64,000 bases of DNA from VBOC01 sp964512655. GTDB taxonomy: Bacteria; Bacteroidota; Ignavibacteria; UBA10030; SZUA-254. The notes under the pieces are model-generated. The model did not search any database, was not told where the DNA came from, and worked only from the letters and a program-made list of their open reading frames with translations. The stretch spans positions 1 to 64,000 of the forward strand of contig CAZEJT010000005.1 in assembly GCA_964512655.1 (NCBI GenBank). Direction: 5' to 3'. The translations under genes and the position numbers were made by a program. Of this stretch, positions 17,655-27,765 are shown piece by piece. Within the stretch, counting starts at the first letter, position 1; the number at the start of each line of letters is the position of its first letter.

Positions 17655-17685
17655 TTGGAAATCCAGCCAATTATCTCTACCTTTT
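17655..17685 (+). promoter_or_regulatory. Promoter TTG-N20-TACCTTTT of the first kinase gene
   Basis: TTG (17655-17657), 20 bases, TACCTTTT (17678-17685). The kinase ATG is at 17693, so the expected transcription start is within a few bases of the start codon and the message may be leaderless. Confidence 0.6.
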
Positions 17686-17692
17686 AGCCCGT

Positions 17693-20365
17693 ATGATCGG
17701 CCAAACGATTTCCCACTACAAGATTCTTGAGAAACTCGGGGAGGGGGGGATGGGAGTGGTGTATAAGGCGCTCGACACCAAACTCAATCGCACGGTTGCC
17801 CTCAAGTTTCTTCCCCACAGGCTCACACAAAGCGATACCGACCGCACGCGCTTCACGCAGGAAGCCCAGCTCGCGGCAACGCTGAACCACCCGAACATCT
17901 GCACGATCTTCGATATCGCCGAGAACGACGGCGAGCTGTTCATCGCCATGGAGTTCGTCGACGGACAGACCCTGCGCGAGAAGAAGGGCACGATCGGATT
18001 CAAGCAGGCGATTGATATAGGCGTCCAGCTCGCCGACGGTCTTGCGGCGGCTCATGAAAAAGGGATCGTCCACCGCGACATCAAGCCCGAAAACATCATG
18101 ATCAGGAAGGATGGAATCGCCCAGATCATGGACTTCGGGCTCGCGAAGCTCAGGGGAAACGTCACCCGCCTCACCAAGGAAGGGAGCACCGTCGGCACCG
18201 CAGGGTATATGTCACCCGAACAGGTGCAGGGGCAGGATGCAGATCACCGGTCCGATATTTTCTCGCTTGGCGTAGTGATCTACGAACTCTTCGCGGGGCA
18301 GCCTCCGTTCAAAGGCGTCCACGAGACGGCCCTGGCATATGAGATTGTAAATGTCGACGCTCCTCCGATGTCGTCGGTGAAACCCGAAATAGACCCGTCC
18401 CTCGACGCGATCATCCTCGAATGCCTTGAGAAGGATCCGAACGAGCGGACACAATCGGCGAAGCAGGTTGCGATCGATTTGAAACGGTACAAACGGGAGT
18501 CGGGCCGGGCGCGCGCGAGCAGAATCACGGCCGCGATGCCAATCTCGAAATTCGAGCGCGCTCCGCAGAACGCTGCTCCGCAGCAACCGCGTTCCAGGTG
18601 GCGGTTGATGTGGCCCGCCATCACGGGGATCCTTGCAATCGCTCTTATTGCCGTGAGTGTTGTCCTGAGAGAGGCTGAGACTGCGCCTCACACTCCCGTC
18701 CGGTTCGCAATCACCCTCCCCCGGGATCAGGTTATCGATCTCGTCACGTATACGGCGGCGGCAATATCTCCCGACGGCTCGCGCATCGTCTATCAGGCCA
18801 GCGGAAGGCTCTACCAACGAAAGATCGAGAGCTTTGACGCCGAGGCCATCCCCGGAACCGAAGACGGCACGAGTCCCTTCTTTTCACCGGACGGCAAGTG
18901 GGTCGGATTTTTCTCCGAAGGAGCGGTGAAGAAGGTGCCCCTCAGCGGCGGACCGCCCGTTGTGGTGACCCGCGTCTCCGACAACCGCGGGGGCGCATGG
19001 GCGCCGGACGGCTCGCTCGTTCTGAGCACGAGCGGAAGATCCGGCCTCATCGGTGTCCGTTCCGACGGATCGGAGCGGCGGGAGATCACGAAAGTGGATA
19101 GCGTTCAAGGGGAGCGAACTCACCGTTGGCCTCAAGTCCTGCCCGACGGCAAGACTGTGCTCTTTACGGTGGGGATGATGGACAGCCCCGATTACTATGA
19201 GGATGCCGAGATTGCGTCGGTCAATATGGAAACGGGGGAGCGCAAAACAATCATGAAAGGAGCTTCAACCGCGCGATACGTCTCCACCGGGCACCTTGTC
19301 TTTTCCCGCACAGGCATCCTCTTTGCCATTCCGTTTGACCTCGGCACGCTCACTACCCACGGCACGGCATCCCCCCTTGTACAAAACGTTTCGGGGGATC
19401 CGACGACGGGCGCAGCGAACTATTCGATTTCAGGCAGGGGAACTCTCGCATACATCCCGGGTCATTCCGATCTTGCTAATCGAACGTTGGCGCTCCAGAG
19501 CGCGGCGGGCTCCGTGTCTACGTTTCCCGCGCCGTCCCGGCCTTACATGGAGCCTGCGTTGTCGCCCGACGGCCGGCAGGTGGCCGTCATCGTGGGATCC
19601 GGAAAGGATGAGGACATTTGGGTCTACGATACACTCCGGAATACGATGACCCGATTGACGTTTGGCGGACAGAATCGTACGCCGAAATGGTCTCCCGACG
19701 GCAAGCGGATTGCATACTGTAACAATGAGGTGGGAAATCCGAGGATTGTCATCCGTCAGGCCGACGGGAGCGGGAGTGCGGAAGAGATCAGGTTTGATTA
19801 CATCCGCGCCTATCTCACATGCTGGTCGCGCGACGGATCGACGCTGGTTCTTGCAGGCACCGGAAAGGGAAGGGGATGGGATATTTTCACCGTGGCATTG
19901 ACGGGCGACCGCACATCGCACGATTTCCTCACCGGAAAATATGACGAATGGCTTGGCTCCCTCTCACCGGACGGAAAATGGATCGCCTACAATTCGAACG
20001 AATCCGGCACCTCGCAGGTATACGTGATGCCGTTCCCGGGCGGATTTGGAAAATGGCAGATTTCAGCCGACTGGGGAAAGGAGCCCCGGTGGTCGTCGGA
20101 CGGGAAGACATTGTACTACACCACCAAACACGGGTTGGCCGCGGTTGGCATTTCCGGAACGCTGTCGCTTGTTATCGGGAGGAGCCGGGAGATCTACAAG
20201 GACATATCCACGTATTCCGCCGAGAGCGGCATCAACTTTGACATCGCGCCCGATGGCCGGTTCCTCTTCACCCGCCCGAAGGATGAGACTCAGCCCATCC
20301 AGCAGATTAATGTCGTGATGAACTGGTTCGATGAGCTTACCTCTTCCGCCGGGTCGGGGAAGTAA
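17693..20365 (+). CDS. Ser/Thr protein kinase with extracytoplasmic WD40/TolB-like propeller
   Basis: This is an 890-residue membrane receptor-type kinase. The cytosolic Hanks-type kinase domain (about 9-268) has the glycine loop LGEGGMG (15-21), ATP lysine Lys38, catalytic Asp129 in HRDIKPEN, DFG Asp147 and the SPEQ activation-segment end. One transmembrane helix lies near 304-326. The remaining ~560 residues form WD40/TolB-type blades with repeated SPDGKxI segments, probably outside the membrane as a sensor. The start at 17693 matches three paralogous kinases in the window (MIG-TISHYKILEKLGEGGMG pattern). The key residues are intact, so it should be active. The ligand and phosphorylation targets are unknown. 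Confidence 0.92.
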   Translation: MIGQTISHYKILEKLGEGGMGVVYKALDTKLNRTVALKFLPHRLTQSDTDRTRFTQEAQLAATLNHPNICTIFDIAENDGELFIAMEFVDGQTLREKKGTIGFKQAIDIGVQLADGLAAAHEKGIVHRDIKPENIMIRKDGIAQIMDFGLAKLRGNVTRLTKEGSTVGTAGYMSPEQVQGQDADHRSDIFSLGVVIYELFAGQPPFKGVHETALAYEIVNVDAPPMSSVKPEIDPSLDAIILECLEKDPNERTQSAKQVAIDLKRYKRESGRARASRITAAMPISKFERAPQNAAPQQPRSRWRLMWPAITGILAIALIAVSVVLREAETAPHTPVRFAITLPRDQVIDLVTYTAAAISPDGSRIVYQASGRLYQRKIESFDAEAIPGTEDGTSPFFSPDGKWVGFFSEGAVKKVPLSGGPPVVVTRVSDNRGGAWAPDGSLVLSTSGRSGLIGVRSDGSERREITKVDSVQGERTHRWPQVLPDGKTVLFTVGMMDSPDYYEDAEIASVNMETGERKTIMKGASTARYVSTGHLVFSRTGILFAIPFDLGTLTTHGTASPLVQNVSGDPTTGAANYSISGRGTLAYIPGHSDLANRTLALQSAAGSVSTFPAPSRPYMEPALSPDGRQVAVIVGSGKDEDIWVYDTLRNTMTRLTFGGQNRTPKWSPDGKRIAYCNNEVGNPRIVIRQADGSGSAEEIRFDYIRAYLTCWSRDGSTLVLAGTGKGRGWDIFTVALTGDRTSHDFLTGKYDEWLGSLSPDGKWIAYNSNESGTSQVYVMPFPGGFGKWQISADWGKEPRWSSDGKTLYYTTKHGLAAVGISGTLSLVIGRSREIYKDISTYSAESGINFDIAPDGRFLFTRPKDETQPIQQINVVMNWFDELTSSAGSGK

Positions 20366-20411
20366 TCCGGCGTGTCCCCCCGAACGTAGGAATCCCCGGC
20401 AACACTGAGCC

Positions 20412-21308
20412 ATGCCCTTTATCGGCGAGATCAGCGCATTGCTGGCCGCAACGTTCTGGTCGGGAAGTTCGCTGGCCTTTGCCGAAGCCACCAGGCGCGT
20501 CGGATCCGTCCAGGTGAATGTCACCCGGCAATTTCTTGCCGCATCCATTCTGACGGCAGTGGTCTTGATCGCGCGGCCCGGGATGGATCTCTCATATTCC
20601 CAGGTCATCTACCTCGCGGTGAGCGGCATCATCGGCTTCGCCTTGGGCGATTCATTCCTTTTTGAGGCCTTTCAGAGGCTCGGCGCACGCGTTACGATGC
20701 TGATCATGTCGCTCGCTCCGGCAGTTGCCGCAGGCCTTGCCTACATTATGCTGGGGGAGGGTCTTTCCCCGGGCGCTTTTGGCGGCATCGCCCTAACCAT
20801 TGCCGGTATCTGTTTCGTGATCATGGAAGGCAACGATGCCCGTAATGATGGTACCGTCCACAAGGTAACTCCGGCCGGGATCTTGCTGGCAATTCTGGCC
20901 GCCACGGGGCAGGGAAGCGGGCTTGTCTTCGCGAAGATGGCGTTCCGCGATGGACCGGTCAACGGATTTGTCGCCACGCTGGTTCGGATAACCGCTGCCT
21001 TCGTTGTCTTGCTTCCCGCGGCGTTATTGTTTGGCAAGTACCGGCAGCCCGTCGAACCTTTCCGGCGGCATCCGGGGGCTTTTTCTCTCACATTTCTGGG
21101 AACAGTTTTCGGCCCGGTGCTCGGTGTGGTCGGCAGTCTCATCGCAATCCAGCACACGCGTGTGGGAATCGCGGCCACACTGATGGCAACGACCCCCGTG
21201 ATCATGCTCCCGCTTGTCCATTTCATTCACCGGGAGAGTCTTGGCTGGCGCGCCCTTGCAGGGACGGTGACTGCCATTGCGGGCGTGGCGGTTCTTTTCC
21301 TCCGGTAG
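20412..21308 (+). CDS. EamA/DMT-family transporter
   Basis: This is a 298-residue inner-membrane protein with about ten hydrophobic helices in two repeated EamA halves (first half ending near GICFVIMEG, second starting GILLAILAATGQGSG). The family exports amino acids, nucleosides or other small metabolites; the substrate cannot be read from the sequence. It follows the kinase gene by 46 bases and may be read from the same transcript. A second, only distantly similar EamA gene lies at 60934-61890. Confidence 0.87.
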   Translation: MPFIGEISALLAATFWSGSSLAFAEATRRVGSVQVNVTRQFLAASILTAVVLIARPGMDLSYSQVIYLAVSGIIGFALGDSFLFEAFQRLGARVTMLIMSLAPAVAAGLAYIMLGEGLSPGAFGGIALTIAGICFVIMEGNDARNDGTVHKVTPAGILLAILAATGQGSGLVFAKMAFRDGPVNGFVATLVRITAAFVVLLPAALLFGKYRQPVEPFRRHPGAFSLTFLGTVFGPVLGVVGSLIAIQHTRVGIAATLMATTPVIMLPLVHFIHRESLGWRALAGTVTAIAGVAVLFLR

Positions 21309-21553
21309 GATCGACGGCGTGGCGGCTCTCCCGATGGGGCCGCGATCACACCTCTTCGTCAGATACCACGTGGTGCCCATGCCCCACCGTCGTCCCGTGC
21401 TAATAGCCTCGATTCAGAACCGAAACTCCCGAAAGCCTATACTGCAACCACAAGGCGAGTAGTCTCAATTCTCAAACGGTATGATATTTGGCCGTGAGAG
21501 TGCAGAATCAGAAGGAAAAAAACCGTACATTCAAACTAACCAAGAAAAACCTC

Positions 21554-24500
21554 ATGCGAGCTGCAGCGAGATGGGTTTGTGGGAGCGCCGCGCTTATACT
21601 CCTTGTGACGCGGACAGGATCGGGCCAAACGTGGACGAACCACGGTCCTACGCATAAGGCGATCAAGGCAGTGTCGATCTCTCCGCAGGATTCTTCAGTC
21701 ATCTTTGCAGGCGCGTTTGGCTGGGGTGTCTTCAAAAGCACCAACGCCGGCGCATCATGGACCAACTCTCGGGTAGGTCTGGTTAATACGTACGTGCGTT
21801 CTCTTGCCGCCCTCTCCAGTAGCGTAGTCTTCTGTGGCACGAACGACGGAGTTTCAAAATCGACCGACGGCGGGGCTGCCTGGTCGACCTCCCTCTCGAC
21901 TCCCTTCTCCGTCAGAAGTCTTGCGTACGACAATGCAACGAATTCACTCTACGCCGCATCATTCGGCTCCGGCATGTTCAAAAGCACGAATCAGGGCGCC
22001 TCGTGGACTTCTATTTCGGTGACCGACCCTCTCGTGATGCAGACGCTTTCGCACCAATGGTCCGTCGCGCTCTTTGGCCATGACTCTCTCTACGCCGGCG
22101 GCACGCTCGCCGACGTCACAACAGGCGGCGCTCTTTTCCGGAGTCTCGACGGCGGCGCCAGCTGGATCCAGGTCCAACGGGACATCCACATCCCCAGCAG
22201 TGTTCATTCGATTTCAATCAACCCGCTTGCCCCTGCCTTTAGCCTGATAGTCGGAACCGCCACTCACGGAGTTTACAGAACAACGAATGGCGGCTTGAAC
22301 TGGTTAAACACCAACGACACTTCCTCGGTCCAGAAACTTCCGGACCTGAACATCAATGCAGTGGCATACAATACCAACTACCGATACGCTGGAACTGATT
22401 CGCTCGGGGAGTTGTACGTACGAAGCACGAACGATGCAGTGCCGGGGTGGACAGCCGGCACGGGATTGCCGGGATCAGGGTCGGTCGTGAGTTCGATCGA
22501 GATCAACCGGATTAATCGGTCGACGGTGTTTGCGGGAACCGAAGGAGAGGGTGTCTATAGAAGCACGAATTCCGGATTCGGCTGGAGCGGGCGGAATTCG
22601 GGCATGCTCGGAACTGCGGCCAGAGTCATCAAGAGGAACGGCGACGGTCACCTCATCCTGGGCACGGATTTCGGCGATGGGATATGGATCTCAACGGACC
22701 AGGGAAACAATTGGTCCCGGGCCGCCCTCACAACCGTCAACGCGATTACATCTATCGCGATCACCGGTAATTCGTCTCTGCTCTATGCCGGGGCGTTCGG
22801 ATCGGGCGTATACAAGAGTAACGATGCGGGTGCCAGCTGGACTGTGACCGACACCACGACCCACAATCCCCTCGTCCGGGCTATCGCCGTCGATCCCACG
22901 AATGCGAATATCGTATTTGCAGGCACCGACCATAGCGTCTACAAGACGACCAACGGCGGCGCGAGCTGGCAATCCGTCAGCAGCGGAATCCCTTCGACGG
23001 CATCGATCCGCTCCCTCGCAGTCGATCCGGGAAGTCCGGGTACTGTGTATGCGGGCACGGATTCACTGTTCCTCTACAAGTCAACCGACGGAGGCGCGAG
23101 CTGGTCGCATTATACCAGTTCGAACGGCTTTATTCCGACCGACAGATTTATCCGAACGATCACTGTCGATTATCAGTCCGGCAATATCCTGTATGCCGGC
23201 TCCGACAGCGGCCGAATCTATAAGAGCACAACCGGCGGAACAAGCTGGGTCCTCCGCGCCAAACTATCGGCCACGAGTTCGGTTCGCTCGATTCTCATCC
23301 ACCCCAACGATCATAACACCTTTTTTGCCTGTACCTTCGGCGACGGCGTTTTCGTGAGCAACGACAGCGGAGGAAACTGGAATGCGATGAGTACAGGCCT
23401 GGCTGATCTGGACATCTATACGCTCGAAAGCGACCACGGATCTCCCCTGACCGTCTACGCGGGAAGCTCCGACGTTGGGGTCTATTCGACCTCGTACACA
23501 TTCGTGAACCATCCACCCAAGATAGCACCGATCGGCACCCAGTCTGGCATTCAAAACAATTTGTTGAGCTTCACGGTATCCGCCACAGATCCGGACGCTA
23601 CCATCCCATCACTCTCTGCGACAGGCCTGCCTTCCGGAGCTTCGTTCACGGACAGTCTCAACGGACGGGGCCTCTTCAAGTGGACTCCCTCGGCGGGACA
23701 GGTCGGCGGGCACCTCGTCACCTTCCATGCTTCCGACGGCTCTCTGGCCGACAGTCAGGCGGTATCCATTTACATTCACGATTCGACAGCTTCCCAGGTC
23801 TCCCGATCGGTCGAGGCGGGCTGGAATCTCCTGTCGGTTCCTCTCGTTGTGGATGATTTCCGCAAGACGGGCCTCTTCCCCCAGGCGATCTCGAGAGCAT
23901 TTGCATATAGCGGCGGCTATCTCATCAAGGACACGCTCAGGGTAGGTCCCGCGTACTGGGTGAAGTTTGCATCGCCGGGTAATGTCTCGATGGTCGGCGC
24001 ATCCGTCGCCCGCGAGACTGTGGCCGTGCAATCCGGCTGGAACCTGATCGGCTCGCTCTCTCACACAATCCCGATCTCATCGGCTGTACCGATCGCACCG
24101 GTCATTCGCACCTCTGCGTTTCTCGGGTATAACGGCGTGGCCGGATACTTCATAGCCGATTCGATTAGGCCGGCGGCAGGTTATTGGCTTCGGGTAAGTC
24201 AAAACGGCAATGTCGTGCTCAGTTCCGGTCCCACGGCCGTCCCCCAAGCGCCGCGGGAAGCAGCGGAAATTCAGGGTGAGGCGGAGGAATCACTTATCGG
24301 AGCGATTACATTTACAGACCGGGCGGGGCGAAGCAGAAGGCTCACCATCTTTTCCTCTCGAGGCATTTCCCACAGAATCCCTCTGTTCGATCTGCCGCCT
24401 GTTCCCCCCGACGGGGAATTCGACGCTCGATTCCTGCTCACTCAGAGCTCGGCCGCCGTTATCGATCGAGGCGGGGGACGCGAAGCGTTTCCCATCGCCA

Positions 24501-24967
24501 TCTCGGGCCCGGGGGGAGACCTGACAATCAGCTGGAACTTGACCGATCCTCGCCTCGATGCCGCGCTGGCGCTCGTAGAAGACGGCAGGCCGCGAAATCT
24601 GCGGCTCAAAGGCCGGGGTTCGGAGGTATTGAGGATTGGTGAAGAGCCGATCCGCGCGATACTCTTTGCCCGGATCGGGGAGCGGGACGATCGGGAGAAA
24701 CCAGAGGGTGTCGTTCTGAATCAGAATTATCCGAACCCTTTTAACCCCTCGACGACGATTGAATATTTCCTTCCCGCGGCGGACAGGGTGAAACTCACCA
24801 TCTTCGGTGTGCTGGGCAACGCGGTGGCCGAGGTAGTGAATTCGTCCCAAGAGGCCGGCTTCCACAGCATCGTGTGGGAGGCATCCCGGATGAGCAGCGG
24901 TGTTTACTACTACCGGCTCGAAACCACGCGGGAAAGCCGGACACGGACCATGTTCCTCATCCGATAA
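21554..24967 (+). CDS. Giant secreted YCF48/BNR propeller protein with Ig-like and T9SS domains
   Basis: This exported protein has 1137 residues from this ATG. The frame is open further upstream (TTG at 21488), but the ATG gives a good signal peptide (MRAAARWVCGSAALILLV...). Residues ~25-655 are BNR/YCF48-like blades with repeated KSTNxGASW and YAGT units. An Ig-like cadherin or He_PIG domain follows (NHPPKIAPIGTQSG onward, about 655-755), then two GWNL-type segments (GWNLLSVPL, GWNLIGSLS) common in large FCB surface proteins. A T9SS sorting domain (NQNYPNPFNPST to TMFLIR) closes the protein. It is probably a surface-displayed binding protein. The pgsB start is only 10 bases downstream, so part of the PGA locus may be read from this gene's transcript. 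Confidence 0.83.
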   Translation: MRAAARWVCGSAALILLVTRTGSGQTWTNHGPTHKAIKAVSISPQDSSVIFAGAFGWGVFKSTNAGASWTNSRVGLVNTYVRSLAALSSSVVFCGTNDGVSKSTDGGAAWSTSLSTPFSVRSLAYDNATNSLYAASFGSGMFKSTNQGASWTSISVTDPLVMQTLSHQWSVALFGHDSLYAGGTLADVTTGGALFRSLDGGASWIQVQRDIHIPSSVHSISINPLAPAFSLIVGTATHGVYRTTNGGLNWLNTNDTSSVQKLPDLNINAVAYNTNYRYAGTDSLGELYVRSTNDAVPGWTAGTGLPGSGSVVSSIEINRINRSTVFAGTEGEGVYRSTNSGFGWSGRNSGMLGTAARVIKRNGDGHLILGTDFGDGIWISTDQGNNWSRAALTTVNAITSIAITGNSSLLYAGAFGSGVYKSNDAGASWTVTDTTTHNPLVRAIAVDPTNANIVFAGTDHSVYKTTNGGASWQSVSSGIPSTASIRSLAVDPGSPGTVYAGTDSLFLYKSTDGGASWSHYTSSNGFIPTDRFIRTITVDYQSGNILYAGSDSGRIYKSTTGGTSWVLRAKLSATSSVRSILIHPNDHNTFFACTFGDGVFVSNDSGGNWNAMSTGLADLDIYTLESDHGSPLTVYAGSSDVGVYSTSYTFVNHPPKIAPIGTQSGIQNNLLSFTVSATDPDATIPSLSATGLPSGASFTDSLNGRGLFKWTPSAGQVGGHLVTFHASDGSLADSQAVSIYIHDSTASQVSRSVEAGWNLLSVPLVVDDFRKTGLFPQAISRAFAYSGGYLIKDTLRVGPAYWVKFASPGNVSMVGASVARETVAVQSGWNLIGSLSHTIPISSAVPIAPVIRTSAFLGYNGVAGYFIADSIRPAAGYWLRVSQNGNVVLSSGPTAVPQAPREAAEIQGEAEESLIGAITFTDRAGRSRRLTIFSSRGISHRIPLFDLPPVPPDGEFDARFLLTQSSAAVIDRGGGREAFPIAISGPGGDLTISWNLTDPRLDAALALVEDGRPRNLRLKGRGSEVLRIGEEPIRAILFARIGERDDREKPEGVVLNQNYPNPFNPSTTIEYFLPAADRVKLTIFGVLGNAVAEVVNSSQEAGFHSIVWEASRMSSGVYYYRLETTRESRTRTMFLIR

Positions 24968-24977
24968 CAGCCCCGGA

Positions 24978-26153
24978 ATGATCTTCATCGCGGTGATGCT
25001 TCTGCTTCTCGTCGTTCTCGGTTTCCGCGAGTACGCCAGACACCAGCGCACGATCCGGTTGATCCCGCACAGGATCCATGTCAACGGCACCCGCGGGAAG
25101 TCATCGGTGACGCGCCTGATCACGGGAGGCCTGCAGGGAGGGGGGATCAGGACTCTCGGGAAGACCACGGGGACGATGCCGTGCTATCTCACTCCAGACG
25201 GAAGACAGGTGCACATTCAGCGGATCGGCAAGGCGAACACCATCGAACAGGTCTCGATCGCTCAGCGCGCAATGGTCTACGGCGTCGACGCGCTCGTCGT
25301 CGAATGCATGGCGGTCCTCCCTGCCAACCAGATGATGTCGGAGCACCAGATGATCCACTCCACGATCGGCGTCATCACGAACGTACGCCCCGACCATCTC
25401 GATGAAATGGGCCCGACACTGACCGATGTTGCGAAGGCGCTTGGCGGGACGATCCCGCGGCACGGGACATGTTTCACCGGTGAAGAAACGTATTTCCCGA
25501 TTCTGAGCGAAGCCGCACGCGAGCGAAATACCGAGATTCACCTGATAAGGGGCGAGTCCGTCCCCGACTCCGTCATGAAGGGTTTTTCCTACCTCGAGCA
25601 CAAAGACAATGTCGCCATCGCGCTGGCGGTCTGCAGACACATGGGGGTCTCCGAGGCTGACGCGCTCTCGGGGATGCAGCGGGTGATACCCGACCCGGGC
25701 GTCCTGAGGATTTATTCGGTCGTGCAATCCGACCGCCGAATCGAATTTGTGAACGCGTTCGCGGCTAATGACCCCGAATCCTACGCGGTGATCTGGCAGC
25801 TCCTCAGGCCGCTTATGACGGCCGGGAAGAGAATCGTTGTGATCGTCAACTGTCGAAAAGACCGGATTCAGCGTACGGAGAGTCTGGCCGGGCTGATTGC
25901 CCGCCACGCCGCAGCAGACCATTTCATTCTCGTTGGAGAACATACCACGGCCCTCGAGCATCGCGCGGTTTCGCTCGGCCTGCCCGCATCGAAGATCACC
26001 AATCTTCCCGGCGGGACGCCGGAATCGGTATTTGAGGAAGTCCTCGCGCAAACCCCCGACCGTTCCCTCGCCATAGGAATCGGAAACATCGTCGGCTTCG
26101 GCGAAGAGATCGTCGCCTACTTCGCGCACAGGGGAAAAGAATTTGCATACTGA
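24978..26153 (+). CDS. pgsB: Poly-gamma-glutamate synthase subunit PgsB/CapB
   Basis: This ATP-dependent amide ligase adds glutamate through gamma-carboxyl linkages to build poly-gamma-glutamate at the inner membrane. The 391-residue product has an N-terminal membrane helix (about 2-15), the P-loop NGTRGKSS (36-43) diagnostic of PgsB, the Mur-ligase-like central domain with VVECMAV and NVRPDHLDEMG, and the C-terminal IGIGNIVGFGEEIV. The start at 24978 begins with the hydrophobic anchor as in known PgsB. The stop overlaps the TTG start of pgsC by 11 bases. The length and motifs are complete. Confidence 0.93.
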   Translation: MIFIAVMLLLLVVLGFREYARHQRTIRLIPHRIHVNGTRGKSSVTRLITGGLQGGGIRTLGKTTGTMPCYLTPDGRQVHIQRIGKANTIEQVSIAQRAMVYGVDALVVECMAVLPANQMMSEHQMIHSTIGVITNVRPDHLDEMGPTLTDVAKALGGTIPRHGTCFTGEETYFPILSEAARERNTEIHLIRGESVPDSVMKGFSYLEHKDNVAIALAVCRHMGVSEADALSGMQRVIPDPGVLRIYSVVQSDRRIEFVNAFAANDPESYAVIWQLLRPLMTAGKRIVVIVNCRKDRIQRTESLAGLIARHAAADHFILVGEHTTALEHRAVSLGLPASKITNLPGGTPESVFEEVLAQTPDRSLAIGIGNIVGFGEEIVAYFAHRGKEFAY

Positions 26154-26634
26154 GGCGGCACGGGAAATCATCATTGAGTCCGTGGGCATCGGACTTGTCC
26201 TGAGCCTCATTTTCAGCGAAACTCTCGGACTCGCAGCGGGCGGGATGGTCGTGCCCGGGTATGTTGCCCTCATGATCCATCATCCGCTGAGAATTGTCGG
26301 AACCGTCCTTGTGAGCCTCATGACATTCCTGACGATGAAGTACCTCTCGAACTACATGTTCATCTACGGCCGGCGCCGCGTCGTCCTGGTGATTCTCGTG
26401 GGGTTCCTCTTCGGGTGGCTCTCGCGCGAAGTATTGGTCATCCAGACCAACGCTGTTACGCTCGAATTACAGACGATTGGATTGATCATACCGGGCCTGA
26501 TCGCCAACTGGATGGAGAAACAGGGCGTCGTGAAAACCATCACGACCATGATTATCGCCGCAGTGTTCATCCGGCTCCTTCTTATGATCATAACGGGAGG
26601 AGAGGTGTTCCTCACGGAGGACTGGATCATATGA
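26143..26634 (+). CDS. pgsC: Poly-gamma-glutamate synthase membrane subunit PgsC/CapC
   Basis: This is a 163-residue integral membrane partner of PgsB with four to five hydrophobic helices and the family segments ETLGLAAGGMVVPGY and IGLIIPGLIANW. With PgsB it forms the core polymerase. The start is TTG, preceded by GGGGAAAAGA, and lies inside the end of pgsB; its stop overlaps the next ATG by four bases (ATGA). The overlapping starts point to strict co-translation and a fixed ratio of subunits. Confidence 0.92.
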   Translation: MHTEAAREIIIESVGIGLVLSLIFSETLGLAAGGMVVPGYVALMIHHPLRIVGTVLVSLMTFLTMKYLSNYMFIYGRRRVVLVILVGFLFGWLSREVLVIQTNAVTLELQTIGLIIPGLIANWMEKQGVVKTITTMIIAAVFIRLLLMIITGGEVFLTEDWII

Positions 26635-27752
26635 AGATGACGGAAGGAAAGCCCTCAAACATCTCGCTGATCGGCCTGGCATCCTTTGCCGTCATTGTCT
26701 TCTTTCTTGCCGAGAAGAGCGCTCAACCGGAGCGCCAGCCCTACTACGACCAGAAGCTCCGCGCGGCGAAGACCGCTCTCCTCGCCGCACAGGCCATCAA
26801 GGAGTACTCCCGCACGCTCGGGATTTCCATCGATGCTCAGAACGACCCTTACAAGACGGGCCTGATCGGTCAGGAGCGCACTCCCATCACGTCCGATCGG
26901 GGAATCGTCACCGCGAAGATACTGGCGACCAATCCGAATTATGCGGCGGCATTTGTCGAGATGTTGATCAAGGCGAGAGCAAAAAAGGGAAGCGCGGTCG
27001 CAATCGGCATGACCGGATCTCTCCCGGGCTGGAATATCTCGCTTCTCGCCGCCTGCGACGCACTGGAGCTGAATCCGATCATCATTACTTCCGTGGGAGC
27101 CTCCGACTGGGGTGCAAACCTCCCCGCCCTGACATGGCTCGACATGGAGCGGGTTCTCAACGAGCGCGGCATCGTGCAATTCAAATCCGCCGCGGCCTCC
27201 ATTGGAGGCCCATCCGATAACGGGAGAGGCCTTTCCCCGGAGGGCCGCGATCTCATCAAATCGGCGATTGAGAGGAACAACGTGCGCTTTATCGACGAGC
27301 CGACGCTTCAGGCGAGCATTGTGAGAAGGATGGCTCTCTACGACTCCGCGCGCAACGGACAAATGCTCGCCTGTTACGTGAACGTTGGAGGCGGAAGCGC
27401 CTCTCTTGGCGGCACTGCGAACTCGCGGCTGGTGCCGCCCGGGCTCACTCAGCATCTCGCCGTAAGAAATTTCCCCATGCGCGGGGTCATCAATCTTATG
27501 GCGGAGGAGGGTTTGCCCGTGATCAACCTCCTCGACGTAGAGAAAATCGCTCTCAAGTACGGCCTTCCCGCGGACGTGAAGGAGAAAGCGCCCGACCTCG
27601 GAGAGGGAGCGCTATTTTTCAAGGACCGGTATTCGATCTCGAGCACGATCATCCTGACAGTGATCCTGGCGCTGACCGTCTTCGCGGTTATCCGGATCGA
27701 CGTCAAGCATTACCTTTTCAGGAAGAAATCGCCCCCCTTCCTCAACCCGTGA
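26631..27752 (+). CDS. PgsW-like poly-gamma-glutamate system protein
   Basis: This is a 373-residue protein with one membrane helix at each end (about 10-28 and 343-361) and a large domain between them, probably outside the membrane. It matches the conserved poly-gamma-glutamate system proteins that accompany pgsB and pgsC in several diderm genomes and replace the PgsA/CapA metallophosphoesterase; segments such as IGMTGSLPGWN, VGASDWGAN and GGGSASLGG are typical. Its biochemical role is not established. No pgsA/capA homologue was found in the window, so this protein is the likely third component here. Confidence 0.78.
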   Translation: MKMTEGKPSNISLIGLASFAVIVFFLAEKSAQPERQPYYDQKLRAAKTALLAAQAIKEYSRTLGISIDAQNDPYKTGLIGQERTPITSDRGIVTAKILATNPNYAAAFVEMLIKARAKKGSAVAIGMTGSLPGWNISLLAACDALELNPIIITSVGASDWGANLPALTWLDMERVLNERGIVQFKSAAASIGGPSDNGRGLSPEGRDLIKSAIERNNVRFIDEPTLQASIVRRMALYDSARNGQMLACYVNVGGGSASLGGTANSRLVPPGLTQHLAVRNFPMRGVINLMAEEGLPVINLLDVEKIALKYGLPADVKEKAPDLGEGALFFKDRYSISSTIILTVILALTVFAVIRIDVKHYLFRKKSPPFLNP

Positions 27753-27765
27753 GCTGAGCGCGGCC

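Noticed and set aside
25101..26273. A 390-codon minus-strand frame over pgsB
   Set aside because: pgsB is certain from its P-loop and operon position; the antisense frame shows no recognisable fold.
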